DNA of 14,375 nt from NCBI GenBank assembly GCA_027066725.1, contig JAMONC010000093.1, positions 1 to 14,375 of the forward strand. The letters are read 5' to 3'. Made by a program: the position numbers and the translations under genes. The DNA is from Desulfobacterales bacterium. Lineage in GTDB: Bacteria > Desulfobacterota > Dissulfuribacteria > Dissulfuribacterales > JAMONC01. Shown one piece after another: positions 7,186-14,246 of this stretch; position 1 is the stretch's first letter; the number at the start of each line of letters is the position of its first letter. The notes beneath the pieces are model-generated. The model had not been told where the DNA came from. It did not search any database and saw nothing but the letters and a program-made list of their open reading frames with translations.

Positions 7186-8268
7186 TTATTTTTTAAGTGC
7201 CTTTTTAAGGTCTAATATTCCATCTGTTCCCGGATAGTCCATTTTTACATATCGAGTAACATCACTAATCTTAGAAGTTATTTCTCCTAATCTTTCTATT
7301 TGTGTGCATATTAGATCTAAAATTTGAGAGTGGGGATTATTAGGCCCAATTTTTTTTCTAAGGAGTTCTCCCCACCCTAATATAGCTTGCATAGGTTGAT
7401 TTAATTCGTGAGCTGCTGCCCCAGCCATTTCTAAAGCACCCTTAAGGCGTTCCTGATTTAAAAGCGCCATAATTCCTTGTTTATGTGTGGTAATATCTAT
7501 TACTAATTCAACAGCTTGAACCATTTCTCCTTTACTATCTATGACAGGGGTAGAAGTTACTAATAGCCATCTATTTCTCTCTTTGTCATAATATTCCATG
7601 CTATAAATATTTTTTGTTTTAAATGCCTGCTGTGTAGGACAATCCATGCAAGGAAGCCCTTTAGAAGAAAAGACCTCAAAGCATAGGCGACCTTGTAAGT
7701 TATTTACTTTATCTATATTTAGTAGTTCCTTTATCTTGCTATTAAACCAAGCAATAGTTTTATCTGCATTAATCAAAATAATTCCAGCTCCTATACTTCC
7801 TATAACATTGACCCATATTCTTCTTTCTCTATCTAATTTAGTTTCAAGTTTTCTTTTTTCTAAGGCTTTATTTATGCAGGCTTCAAGCTCTTCTGGTGCT
7901 ACAGGTTTCTGTAAATATGTATATGCCCCTTTATGTACAGATTCTACGGCATCTTCTACAGATGCATAAGCGGTCATTATAATAACAGGTAAGAAAGGAT
8001 CTTTCTGGTGTAATTTGCTCATTAACTCTATGCCACTTACTCCTTCCATTCTTTGATCTGTAATTGCTAATACAAATTCTTCATTATCAAACACTTCTAT
8101 AGCTTCTTCTGGATTATTACAGGCGGTTACATCAAAACCCAAAAGATTTAGACGAATACGCATTACATTTAATAAATTAATATCATCATCTACTAGTAAA
8201 ACTTTTGGACGACCCACCTGGTTTTTCCTTTTTAATTCTACTTCATTATCCATTAAAAAAGGAATCAT
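7186..8268 (-). CDS. REC-PAS-HisKA signalling protein lacking a kinase ATPase domain
   Basis: A 360-residue cytoplasmic two-component protein. Residues 20-137 form a receiver domain with the acidic pocket D27-D28, phosphoacceptor Asp71, Thr99 and Lys121. Residues about 150-265 are a PAS domain with cysteines at 196, 207 and 210 (C-x10-C-x2-CP). Residues 272-345 are a dimerization/histidine-phosphotransfer (DHp) unit with the H-box AAHELNQP, His287. The protein then stops where an HATPase_c domain (N, G1, G2 boxes) should begin, and no such domain is encoded downstream. It therefore cannot autophosphorylate by itself as an ordinary histidine kinase; a phosphotransfer or adaptor role is inferred. 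The start ATG has GGGGGG 7 nt upstream, favoured over an internal Met6 without a site. It lies 89 nt after guaB, which may share its transcript. There are no membrane segments. Confidence 0.85.
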   Translation of the reverse strand: MIPFLMDNEVELKRKNQVGRPKVLLVDDDINLLNVMRIRLNLLGFDVTACNNPEEAIEVFDNEEFVLAITDQRMEGVSGIELMSKLHQKDPFLPVIIMTAYASVEDAVESVHKGAYTYLQKPVAPEELEACINKALEKRKLETKLDRERRIWVNVIGSIGAGIILINADKTIAWFNSKIKELLNIDKVNNLQGRLCFEVFSSKGLPCMDCPTQQAFKTKNIYSMEYYDKERNRWLLVTSTPVIDSKGEMVQAVELVIDITTHKQGIMALLNQERLKGALEMAGAAAHELNQPMQAILGWGELLRKKIGPNNPHSQILDLICTQIERLGEITSKISDVTRYVKMDYPGTDGILDLKKALKK

Positions 8269-8269
8269 A

Positions 8270-8328
8270 AGCTGCCCCCCTTTTCTCTATTTAGAAAGAT
8301 ACAAGCAAAAAATAGACCAGAGGCAGCC
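8270..8328 (-). other. Possible mRNA hairpin covering the ribosome-binding site of the REC-PAS-HisKA gene
   Basis: In the minus-strand transcript GCTGCC (from 8327) can pair with GGCAGC (8276-8271), with wobble extension on the inner side. The 3' arm overlaps the GGGGGG ribosome-binding site of the gene starting at 8268. The loop is about 45 nt. No U-tract follows, so it is not a terminator; translational control is possible. Confidence 0.3.
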
Positions 8329-8357
8329 TTTTTAAGTTGAAATGTGGGGAACCTAAA

Positions 8358-9824
8358 TTAACGACCAACCCAATAATTTGGTGCTTCTTTTGTAATTATA
8401 ACATCATGGACATGACTTTCCCGTAATCCTGCAGGGGAAATTCTAACAAATTTTGCGTTTTTCCTAAGTTCTTCTATGGTTTTACAGCCAAGATACCCCA
8501 TACCTGAACGCAGTCCACCCACTAACTGAAAGATAGTAGCAGCAAGAGGTCCCCTGTAAGGTACTCTCCCCTCAATTCCTTCTGGCACAAGTTTTGATGA
8601 GGTATCTACAGAATCTTGAAAATATCTATCTTTACTACCCTCTTTCATGGCTCCTAATGAGCCCATTCCTCTATAGACTTTATAACTTCTTCCTTGATAA
8701 AGCTCAAGTTCTCCTGGACTTTCATCAGTTCCAGCAAGTAGACTACCAATCATAACACAATGAGCACCAGCACCAATTGCTTTTGTAACATCCCCGGAGA
8801 ATTTAATACCACCATCTGCAATAATTGTTTTATCATATTTATTAGCTACGACAGCACAATCATTAACAGCTGTTAGTTGAGGGACTCCAACTCCTGCTAC
8901 AACCCTTGTAGTGCAAATAGAGCCAGGACCAACTCCAACCTTTATACCATCAGCTCCTGCTTTAATAAGGGCTTTGGCCCCCTCTTTAGTGGCAACGTTC
9001 CCTGCAATAACCTGAGCATTAGGGAAATTCTTTTTTATATCTTCGACTGCCTCTATAACCTTTTTAGAATGTCCATGAGCTGTATCTACTACTATAACAT
9101 CTGTTCCCGCTTTAAGTAGTGCCTCTACATGTTCTAGTCGATTATCACCAACTCCTACTGCAGCACCAACTCTAAGTCTGCCATGTTCATCTTTACATGC
9201 ATTAGGGTATTTTTTAATTTTTTCTATATCTTTTATAGTGATTAGTCCTTCTAAATTTCCTTCTGCATCTACAATTAGTAATTTTTCAATTCTATGTTCA
9301 TGTAATATTGCTTTCGAATCTTCTAAAGAGATTCCTTTTGGAGCAGTAATTAGATTTTTGGTTGTCATTACTTCTTTAACTTTGCGTTCAAAGTTTGTTT
9401 CAAATCTAAGATCTCTATTAGTTACAATACCAACTAGTTTTTTCCCCTCAACTACAGGAACCCCAGAAATTCTATATTCTTTCATAATTTCTTGCACTTC
9501 ACATAGCTTTTGATCAGGGGTAACAGTGACAGGATCTTGGATCATACCACTTTCTGATTTTTTTACTTTTTCTACTTCTTTTACCTGCTTAGAAATGGGC
9601 ATATTTTTATGAATTATACCTATTCCACCCTCTCTTGCTAGACTAATAGCAGTATCTGCTTCAGTAACGGTATCCATTGCGGCACTTACAATAGGTATAT
9701 TGAGCTTAATTCCTGGAGTAATATATGTAGATACATCTACTTCTGTGGGAAGCACACTAGAAAATGCAGGTACAAGTAATAGATCATCAAACGTATAAGC
9801 CTCTGGTATGGGCTGGTTTAACAT
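8358..9824 (-). CDS. guaB: Inosine-5'-monophosphate dehydrogenase
   Basis: Oxidizes IMP to XMP with NAD+, the committed step of GTP synthesis. From the ATG at 9824 the product has 488 residues: a TIM-barrel start with YTFDDLLLVPAFS; a Bateman module of two CBS domains at about 95-205; then the catalytic and potassium loop GPGSICTTR with Cys304; the IMP-phosphate sites DGGI (337-340) and GMGSLGAM (386-393); and the mobile flap Arg400-Tyr401. All catalytic residues are present. A TTG two codons earlier (9830) is open, but GAGGAG lies 7 nt before the ATG, and TTG would be too close to it, so the ATG is preferred. The 5' end overlaps the ppx/gppA gene by 38 nt, implying coupled translation. guaA, the usual partner, is not adjacent. 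Confidence 0.97.
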   Translation of the reverse strand: MLNQPIPEAYTFDDLLLVPAFSSVLPTEVDVSTYITPGIKLNIPIVSAAMDTVTEADTAISLAREGGIGIIHKNMPISKQVKEVEKVKKSESGMIQDPVTVTPDQKLCEVQEIMKEYRISGVPVVEGKKLVGIVTNRDLRFETNFERKVKEVMTTKNLITAPKGISLEDSKAILHEHRIEKLLIVDAEGNLEGLITIKDIEKIKKYPNACKDEHGRLRVGAAVGVGDNRLEHVEALLKAGTDVIVVDTAHGHSKKVIEAVEDIKKNFPNAQVIAGNVATKEGAKALIKAGADGIKVGVGPGSICTTRVVAGVGVPQLTAVNDCAVVANKYDKTIIADGGIKFSGDVTKAIGAGAHCVMIGSLLAGTDESPGELELYQGRSYKVYRGMGSLGAMKEGSKDRYFQDSVDTSSKLVPEGIEGRVPYRGPLAATIFQLVGGLRSGMGYLGCKTIEELRKNAKFVRISPAGLRESHVHDVIITKEAPNYWVGR

Positions 9825-10812
9825 AGCCAATCTCCTCTTTTATCATTTTTAGAATAATGCCTAATAAAACACCGGCATCGCTTACTATTATTGGTTTATT
9901 ATTCATAATTTTTTGAATTTTATTTATAATTATAGAACCTGCTAATATAATATCTGCTCTTTTAGGTTCAAGTCCTGCTATTTTCTGCCGTTGTTTGTTA
10001 TCCTTTTTTATAAAATCTTTAATAATATCTTGTAACCATTTATATGTCAAAGAGGTCCCCCTGACAATTTTAGGGTCATATTTATTCATCTTATGAAAAA
10101 TTGCAGCGAGAGTTGTTGCTGTGCCCCCCGTTCCTATCAAGTATTTAATTTTATTAGCAAATTTTAGAATATTTGGTTTTATTAGTCTATCTATAAATTT
10201 CTCTAATTCATTGATTTGTTCTTTTTTAGGAGGATCGTTTAAAATAAAGTTTTCTGTTAAAGTTACTGCACCTAGTTCAAGGCTTCGGCATGATATAATT
10301 TCTGTTTTATTATCATGTTTCTTTTGGGCAATAGTTAATTCAGTACTACCTCCACCTACGTCGACCACTAGAAAGGGTTTATCTTGAGTATCTATACTCA
10401 TTGAGACAGCCTCTAAAGATGTAAGTGCTTCTTCTTCTCCTGATATAATTTCGATATCAATCCCTAGTTCTTTACTTTTTATTAAAAAATCTTTTGCATT
10501 ATTGGCGATTCTAAGAGTTTGTGTAGCAATAGCTTTTATTCTTTTTACTTTTTGCTCTTTTATTATATCTGAAAACTCTTTTAAGGTTAATATTCCTTTG
10601 TTAAAAGCTTCTTGAGATATTTCCCTTGTATAAAATACCCCTTTCCCAAGTCTGACATTTCTTCTCAGCGTCTTTATTATTTTTATATTGGAGTCGCTTA
10701 TGTTAAATATGACAAGTCTAAAGGTTTGGCTACCTAGATCTGCAGCAGCAAGATTAATTTCTTCTAAAGGGCTTTTTTCTTTTTCGACAGATAATTTTAT
10801 TTGTGTCTTCAT
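9787..10812 (-). CDS. Ppx/GppA-family exopolyphosphatase / pppGpp phosphatase
   Basis: Cytoplasmic ASKHA-fold phosphohydrolase that removes the terminal phosphate of polyphosphate and/or converts pppGpp to ppGpp. The 341 residues show the family motifs: AADLGSQTFRLVIF (22-36, phosphate loop 1), ATQTLR (96-101), the catalytic-glutamate motif ISGEEEA (123-129), DVGGGSTEL (151-159, phosphate loop 2), GTGGTATTLAA (227-237) and RADIILAG (285-292). It lacks the C-terminal HD-like domains of E. coli Ppx and GppA (about 500 residues) and so resembles the short two-domain enzymes such as that of Aquifex. Which substrate dominates cannot be told. The ATG has no clear ribosome-binding site, and no better in-frame start exists upstream before a stop. 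Its 3' end overlaps guaB by 38 nt; it is divergent from the sigma-54 regulator. Confidence 0.9.
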   Translation of the reverse strand: MKTQIKLSVEKEKSPLEEINLAAADLGSQTFRLVIFNISDSNIKIIKTLRRNVRLGKGVFYTREISQEAFNKGILTLKEFSDIIKEQKVKRIKAIATQTLRIANNAKDFLIKSKELGIDIEIISGEEEALTSLEAVSMSIDTQDKPFLVVDVGGGSTELTIAQKKHDNKTEIISCRSLELGAVTLTENFILNDPPKKEQINELEKFIDRLIKPNILKFANKIKYLIGTGGTATTLAAIFHKMNKYDPKIVRGTSLTYKWLQDIIKDFIKKDNKQRQKIAGLEPKRADIILAGSIIINKIQKIMNNKPIIVSDAGVLLGIILKMIKEEIGYVKPAHTRGLYV

Positions 10813-10913
10813 AATGTCATAAGCAAATAGCTCAATAAATAAGAAAATACAAGATGTAACCGAAAGATTAAATAGACATTATAATATATACTTCGTTCAT
10901 CAGGGTTTAAAAA
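10813..10913. promoter_or_regulatory. Divergent promoter region between ppx/gppA and the sigma-54 regulator
   Basis: This 101-base spacer must carry start signals for both genes. The palindrome ATTATAAT at 10878-10885 supplies a perfect TATAAT on both strands. No good -35 hexamer at 16-18 bp is seen on either side and no -24/-12 motif was found, so the assignment is tentative. Confidence 0.35.
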
Positions 10914-12242
10914 ATGAAAGCTAATATTTTAATTGTCGAAGATAATATAAATTTATCTTCTTTATATAAAGAGGCATTAGAAGTTGATTTTAAAGTTAAA
11001 GTAGTTTCAACACTAAAAGATGCTAGAAATTTTTTGTCTTGGGCAGAAGCTATTATTTTAGACTTACAGTTACCAGATGGAGATGGTCTGGCTATCATAC
11101 CAGAAGCAATACGGATAAATCCTGTTGCAGTGATTTTTGTTATTACTGCATATGGTACAATTTCAAAAGCAGTTGAGGCAATTCGCTTAGGAGCTATAGA
11201 TTTTCTTGAAAAACCTGTAGATCTTGAGCAACTCATATCAAATTTAAAAAAGCACCTCTCAAATAAGGCAGTTGATATAGTAGCTGCATCTCCATCTATG
11301 AGAAGGATATTAAAACTAGCCAAAAAAGTTGCAACGACTCCTTTCCCTGTACTTATTAGTGGTGAAACAGGTGTTGGGAAAGAGATATTGGCTAGATATA
11401 TACATAAAAATAGCAATAGATCACCTTTTATTACTTTAAACTGTGCTTCTATACCTAAAGATCTTACTGAATCTTTACTTTTTGGACATATAAAAGGTGC
11501 ATTTACAGGGGCAATAGAAAGTAGAAAAGGACTTGTTGCTGCAGCTCAAGGGGGAACTCTTTTTTTAGATGAGATTGGGGAACTTCCTATAAATGTACAG
11601 CCTAAGTTATTGAGATTTTTAGATCAAAAAACTTATCAGGTATTAGGGAGTACTAAAGAAGAGAGGGCTGATGTTAGGATTATTGCTGCAACAAATAGAG
11701 ATTTAAAACAGGAAATAAAAAGGGGTAACTTTAGAGAGGATTTATATTTTAGACTTGCTACATTCCCTATAAAGATTCCACCTTTAAGGGAACGTAAAGA
11801 AGATATAATAGCTCTTATAGATAAAAAAATAGAAGAGTTAAGTAAAATGCTTAATAAGACTCTATTTATTGAGGAAAAGGCTAAATCTCTATTATTAAGT
11901 TTAAGTTATCCTGGCAATGTAAGAGAACTTTTTAACATACTAGAACGAGCTGCCGTTATTTCTGATACATCGATAACATTTGATTTTATTAAAGGGATAT
12001 TAGAAACAGAAGAATTAGATCTAGATGAAATGAATACCCAAGAGGAGTCGGGAGATTTTTGGGTACAAACTAAAAGAGAAACAGAGAAAAAAGAGAGGCA
12101 GATTATATTAGCAGCATTGGCTGCTGCAGGATGGAATAAGGCGGCAGCGGCTAGAGCACTAAAGATAAGTTATAAGACTCTCTTAAAAAGAATGAAAAAA
12201 TTAGGCATTGATTCCAGGATTCCTTCTTCTATTGGGTATTAG
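10914..12242 (+). CDS. Sigma-54-dependent response regulator (NtrC family), probable pilus gene activator
   Basis: Enhancer-binding transcription activator that remodels the RpoN holoenzyme with ATP. The 442 residues comprise: a receiver domain (1-115) with E9-D10, phosphoacceptor Asp50, Thr78 and Lys100; a sigma-54 AAA+ domain (about 125-355) with Walker A GETGVGKE (150-157), the sigma-54 contact loop GAFTGA (195-200), Walker B GTLFLDE (214-220) and REDLYFRL (274-281); and a Fis-type helix-turn-helix (about 393-432, WNKAAAARALKISYKTLLKR). All motifs for phosphorylation and sigma-54 contact are intact. No sensor kinase is adjacent. Its position ahead of a minor pilin operon with a -24/-12 promoter, and close to pilA, suggests a PilR-like job, but AtoC/ZraR-type functions cannot be excluded. 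AGGG stands about 9 nt before the ATG. Confidence 0.94.
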   Translation: MKANILIVEDNINLSSLYKEALEVDFKVKVVSTLKDARNFLSWAEAIILDLQLPDGDGLAIIPEAIRINPVAVIFVITAYGTISKAVEAIRLGAIDFLEKPVDLEQLISNLKKHLSNKAVDIVAASPSMRRILKLAKKVATTPFPVLISGETGVGKEILARYIHKNSNRSPFITLNCASIPKDLTESLLFGHIKGAFTGAIESRKGLVAAAQGGTLFLDEIGELPINVQPKLLRFLDQKTYQVLGSTKEERADVRIIAATNRDLKQEIKRGNFREDLYFRLATFPIKIPPLRERKEDIIALIDKKIEELSKMLNKTLFIEEKAKSLLLSLSYPGNVRELFNILERAAVISDTSITFDFIKGILETEELDLDEMNTQEESGDFWVQTKRETEKKERQIILAALAAAGWNKAAAARALKISYKTLLKRMKKLGIDSRIPSSIGY

Positions 12243-12268
12243 TATACCTATTTTGGGTATGTCTATAC
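12234..12268. promoter_or_regulatory. Two tandem dyads GGGTAT-N4-ATAC, candidate enhancer for the minor pilin operon
   Basis: GGGTATTAGTATACC (12234-12248) and GGGTATGTCTATAC (12255-12268) are two copies of one dyad whose starts are 21 bp apart, two helical turns. The first covers the stop codon of the regulator gene. They lie about 126-160 bp upstream of the predicted start at 12394, the typical distance for dimeric sigma-54 activator sites. Confidence 0.55.
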
Positions 12269-12366
12269 ATAATAAGTAATTAATTCCTTATAATTCCTTT
12301 TTCCATTTATTTTTTTATCTATCGATAATAACGTCTATTTATTGATTTATGTCATCTTCTCCTTCC

Positions 12367-12383
12367 TTGGTATGTTTTTAGCA
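12367..12383 (+). promoter_or_regulatory. Sigma-54 (-24/-12) promoter of the minor pilin operon
   Basis: TTGGTATGTTTTTAGCA has GG (12369-12370) and GC (12381-12382) exactly 10 nt apart and fits the sigma-54 consensus at most positions. It also resembles the pilA promoter (TTGG-Y-AT at the -24 side). The predicted start is near 12394, with a leader of about 81 nt before the fimT start. A possible IHF-like site (12335-12347, one mismatch) lies between the dyads and this promoter. Confidence 0.6.
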
Positions 12384-12474
12384 GACTTGAAGATTGAAAG
12401 CTCTGAGCCGATTAGAAGGTTTAGGAAGGATGGATCATTATTAATTTTTGTGACTTAGAATAGGATATATTATT

Positions 12475-13005
12475 GTGAAGTTACACTATAATGCAGGGTT
12501 TTCTTTATTAGAGATCTTAAGCATTATGATATTATTAGGGATAATGGGAACGATTATCTTTATTAAAATGAGTCAATTAATAGATGTATATCATATTAAT
12601 TCTATAAGCCAACAGTTAATTAGTGACTTTTATTTTGCTAGAAGTAAAGCTATATCACTAAATACAAATGTAGTTATATCAATATGTAATGCTAATAATA
12701 CTATAAATACTAATGGATCATATAAAATATTTATTGATAACGGAGAAGGTGGAGGTATATCCAATAATTGGATACAAGATGGTAATGAAAAACTTCTAAT
12801 ATATAGAAAAATGCCCAAAAGTATAAAACTTTATACATGTACATTTTATAATAATAAAACGGGATATCAACCTGATGGATCACCACTTAAACAAAGGTGG
12901 GGTAGTTTATATATAAAAAATAAATCTAAATTTTACAGAATGACTCTAATATTAACAGGAAGAGTTAAACTATATTATAGTAATAATGGGATAGATTGGA
13001 AATGA
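12475..13005 (+). CDS. fimT: FimT/GspH-type minor pilin
   Basis: Minor type IV pilin, probably part of the priming complex that starts pilus assembly at the inner membrane. The 176-residue precursor has an 8-residue leader ending in Gly8, cleaved before FSLLEILSIM (mature Phe1, Glu5), and one N-terminal hydrophobic helix to about residue 31. The tail has the GspH/FimT pattern: a helix with DFYFARSKAI, then a beta-rich part ending ...YRMTLILTGRVKLYY, where the GR near the end is typical. Two cysteines (SIC, YTC) could form a disulfide. The start codon is GTG at 12475, with AGGA 9 nt upstream; an ATG start is not available before the leader. It overlaps the next gene by 4 nt (ATGA). First gene of a minor pilin operon. 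Confidence 0.85.
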   Translation: MKLHYNAGFSLLEILSIMILLGIMGTIIFIKMSQLIDVYHINSISQQLISDFYFARSKAISLNTNVVISICNANNTINTNGSYKIFIDNGEGGGISNNWIQDGNEKLLIYRKMPKSIKLYTCTFYNNKTGYQPDGSPLKQRWGSLYIKNKSKFYRMTLILTGRVKLYYSNNGIDWK

Positions 13006-13850
13006 AGGTAACTAATAAAAGAGAGACAGGATTCACATTAGTAGAATTATTAATTGGTATGGTAGCAGGTATTATATTATTAGGATCGTTATATATAATA
13101 TTTAAAGCACAATTGAAATCATATAATCTTCAAACACAATATATAAGCATGCAAAATAACATAAGAATTGCTATAGGTTCTATGGCAAAAGAAATTAGAA
13201 TGGCAGGATATAATCCAAAAGGTACAGCATTTTCTACTATATCTGCTATTAATACAGCTAATGAATATGAAATTAGTTTTGCTTATGACAAAAATCAAGA
13301 TGGTACTATTGAATCAAATGAAATTATAACTTATCAATTAAAACCAAATGATGACTTAGATAATAATGGTATAGCTGATAATGGAGCTACAATGTTGATT
13401 AGAAAAATAGGTACTAACTTACAACCATTAGCTGATAATATAGAAGCAATTGGATTTGCATATGCCTTTATAAAAAATGCTAACAATAATCAACTAGCTT
13501 ATAACTCAACTGGAACAAATAAAAATATATATTGGGCTATACCATATAATAACTATTGGTATAATTTAGATGTGAATGATGATGGTGTAGTTAATAAAAA
13601 CGACGATACTGATAATGATAATATAATTAATATAGCTAATACAGGTATACCTATATCATATAACAATATAAGAGCAGTAAAAATATGGATATTAGTTAGA
13701 TCAGAACATCCAGATAATAGTTTTATAGATAATAACTCTTACGTAGTGGGAAAATATATTATCACTCCTAAAAATAGTAATACTGATAAACATTATAGAC
13801 ATTGGTTATTAAGTATAACTGTAAAATTAAGAAATATGGGTCTAAATTAA
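13002..13850 (+). CDS. pilW: PilW-type minor pilin with calcium-loop-like motifs
   Basis: Minor type IV pilin of the PilW family. The 282-residue precursor has a 10-residue leader ending in Gly10, cleaved before FTLVELLIGM (mature Phe1, Glu5), a hydrophobic helix to about residue 34, then SMAKEIRMAGYNP (60-72), the characteristic PilW segment. The large C-terminal domain holds DKNQDGTIESNE (96-107), a textbook EF-hand loop pattern, a weaker DLDNNGIAD (118-126), and DVNDDGVVNKND (190-201), dockerin/EF-like; these suggest calcium binding. The ATG at 13002 overlaps the fimT stop as ATGA, indicating translational coupling; a TTG two codons upstream is less likely. pilV follows after 11 nt. The coding sequence is Asn-rich and more AT-biased than lon or guaB. 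Confidence 0.85.
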   Translation: MKVTNKRETGFTLVELLIGMVAGIILLGSLYIIFKAQLKSYNLQTQYISMQNNIRIAIGSMAKEIRMAGYNPKGTAFSTISAINTANEYEISFAYDKNQDGTIESNEIITYQLKPNDDLDNNGIADNGATMLIRKIGTNLQPLADNIEAIGFAYAFIKNANNNQLAYNSTGTNKNIYWAIPYNNYWYNLDVNDDGVVNKNDDTDNDNIINIANTGIPISYNNIRAVKIWILVRSEHPDNSFIDNNSYVVGKYIITPKNSNTDKHYRHWLLSITVKLRNMGLN

Positions 13851-13861
13851 GGAGCAAAATG

Positions 13862-14236
13862 ATGTTATATAATACTCAAGGATTTAGTTTAATTGATTTA
13901 TTAATAGCAATTTTAATTTTATGTATAGGATTATTAGCTATTGGTAAAATGCAAATGAATTCATTAGCATCTATAAGTACAACTAATCAAAGATTAGAAG
14001 CAACATGTATAGCTCAATCAAAAATGGATATGTTACTATCATTAGACTATAATAATACACTTTTGTCTACTTCATATAATGAAACCTTTACTGATAATAA
14101 AGGAATAAAATTCTTAATATCTTTTATACCAAAACCAGGTCCAGTAGCTAATACCAAGATCATTGAAGTAGAGGTAAAATGGCCATTACCTAATACTAAA
14201 CATAGCTTTTCAATAAAAGATATTAAGTATGAATAA
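13862..14236 (+). CDS. pilV: PilV-type minor pilin with Asp instead of Glu at mature position 5
   Basis: Minor type IV pilin of the PilV/GspI group. From the ATG at 13862 the precursor has 124 residues: a 7-residue leader MLYNTQG, then FSLIDLLIAILILCIGLLAI as the N-terminal helix, and the PilV-like ATCIAQSKMDMLLSLDY. Mature position 5 is Asp, where nearly all type IV pilins have Glu. AAGGAG at 13849-13854 gives 7 nt spacing to this ATG and 4 nt to the ATG just before it at 13859, so the second is preferred; both keep the same leader frame. A long upstream in-frame extension inside pilW has no leader character and is rejected. The short C-terminal domain ends in a strand-rich VEVKWPL region. 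Confidence 0.8.
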   Translation: MLYNTQGFSLIDLLIAILILCIGLLAIGKMQMNSLASISTTNQRLEATCIAQSKMDMLLSLDYNNTLLSTSYNETFTDNKGIKFLISFIPKPGPVANTKIIEVEVKWPLPNTKHSFSIKDIKYE

Positions 14237-14246
14237 GGAGTATCAA

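Noticed and set aside
7646..7969. A 107-codon plus-strand frame
   Set aside because: It is antisense to the PAS and receiver part of a well-supported gene and shows no family features.
8269..8357. Terminator between guaB and the REC-PAS-HisKA gene
   Set aside because: The GC-rich words are separated by a loop of about 45 nt and lack a following U-tract; no compact stem was found.
9825..9830. TTG at 9830 as the guaB start
   Set aside because: The GAGGAG site would lie only 1 nt from TTG but is 7 nt from the ATG at 9824, and IMP dehydrogenases do not need the two extra residues.
10907..11416. A 169-codon open frame on the minus strand
   Set aside because: It lies wholly opposite the receiver and start of the AAA+ domain of the sigma-54 regulator, whose motifs are intact; the antisense translation has no recognisable domain and no convincing ribosome-binding site.
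12235..12248. GGTAT-TAGT-ATACC as a terminator of the regulator gene
   Set aside because: The stem has 5 mostly AT pairs, overlaps the stop codon and has no adjacent U-run; the repeat of the dyad at 21 bp fits a protein site better.
12384..12474. Possible cyclic-di-GMP or other riboswitch in the fimT leader
   Set aside because: None of the conserved GEMM words were found and no stable multi-stem fold is apparent; AGGAAGGATGG gives only a four-codon frame.
13802..13861. Longer pilV starting at 13802 inside pilW
   Set aside because: It would bury the prepilin leader behind about 20 charged residues; AAGGAG at 13849-13854 points to the ATG at 13862 (or 13859).
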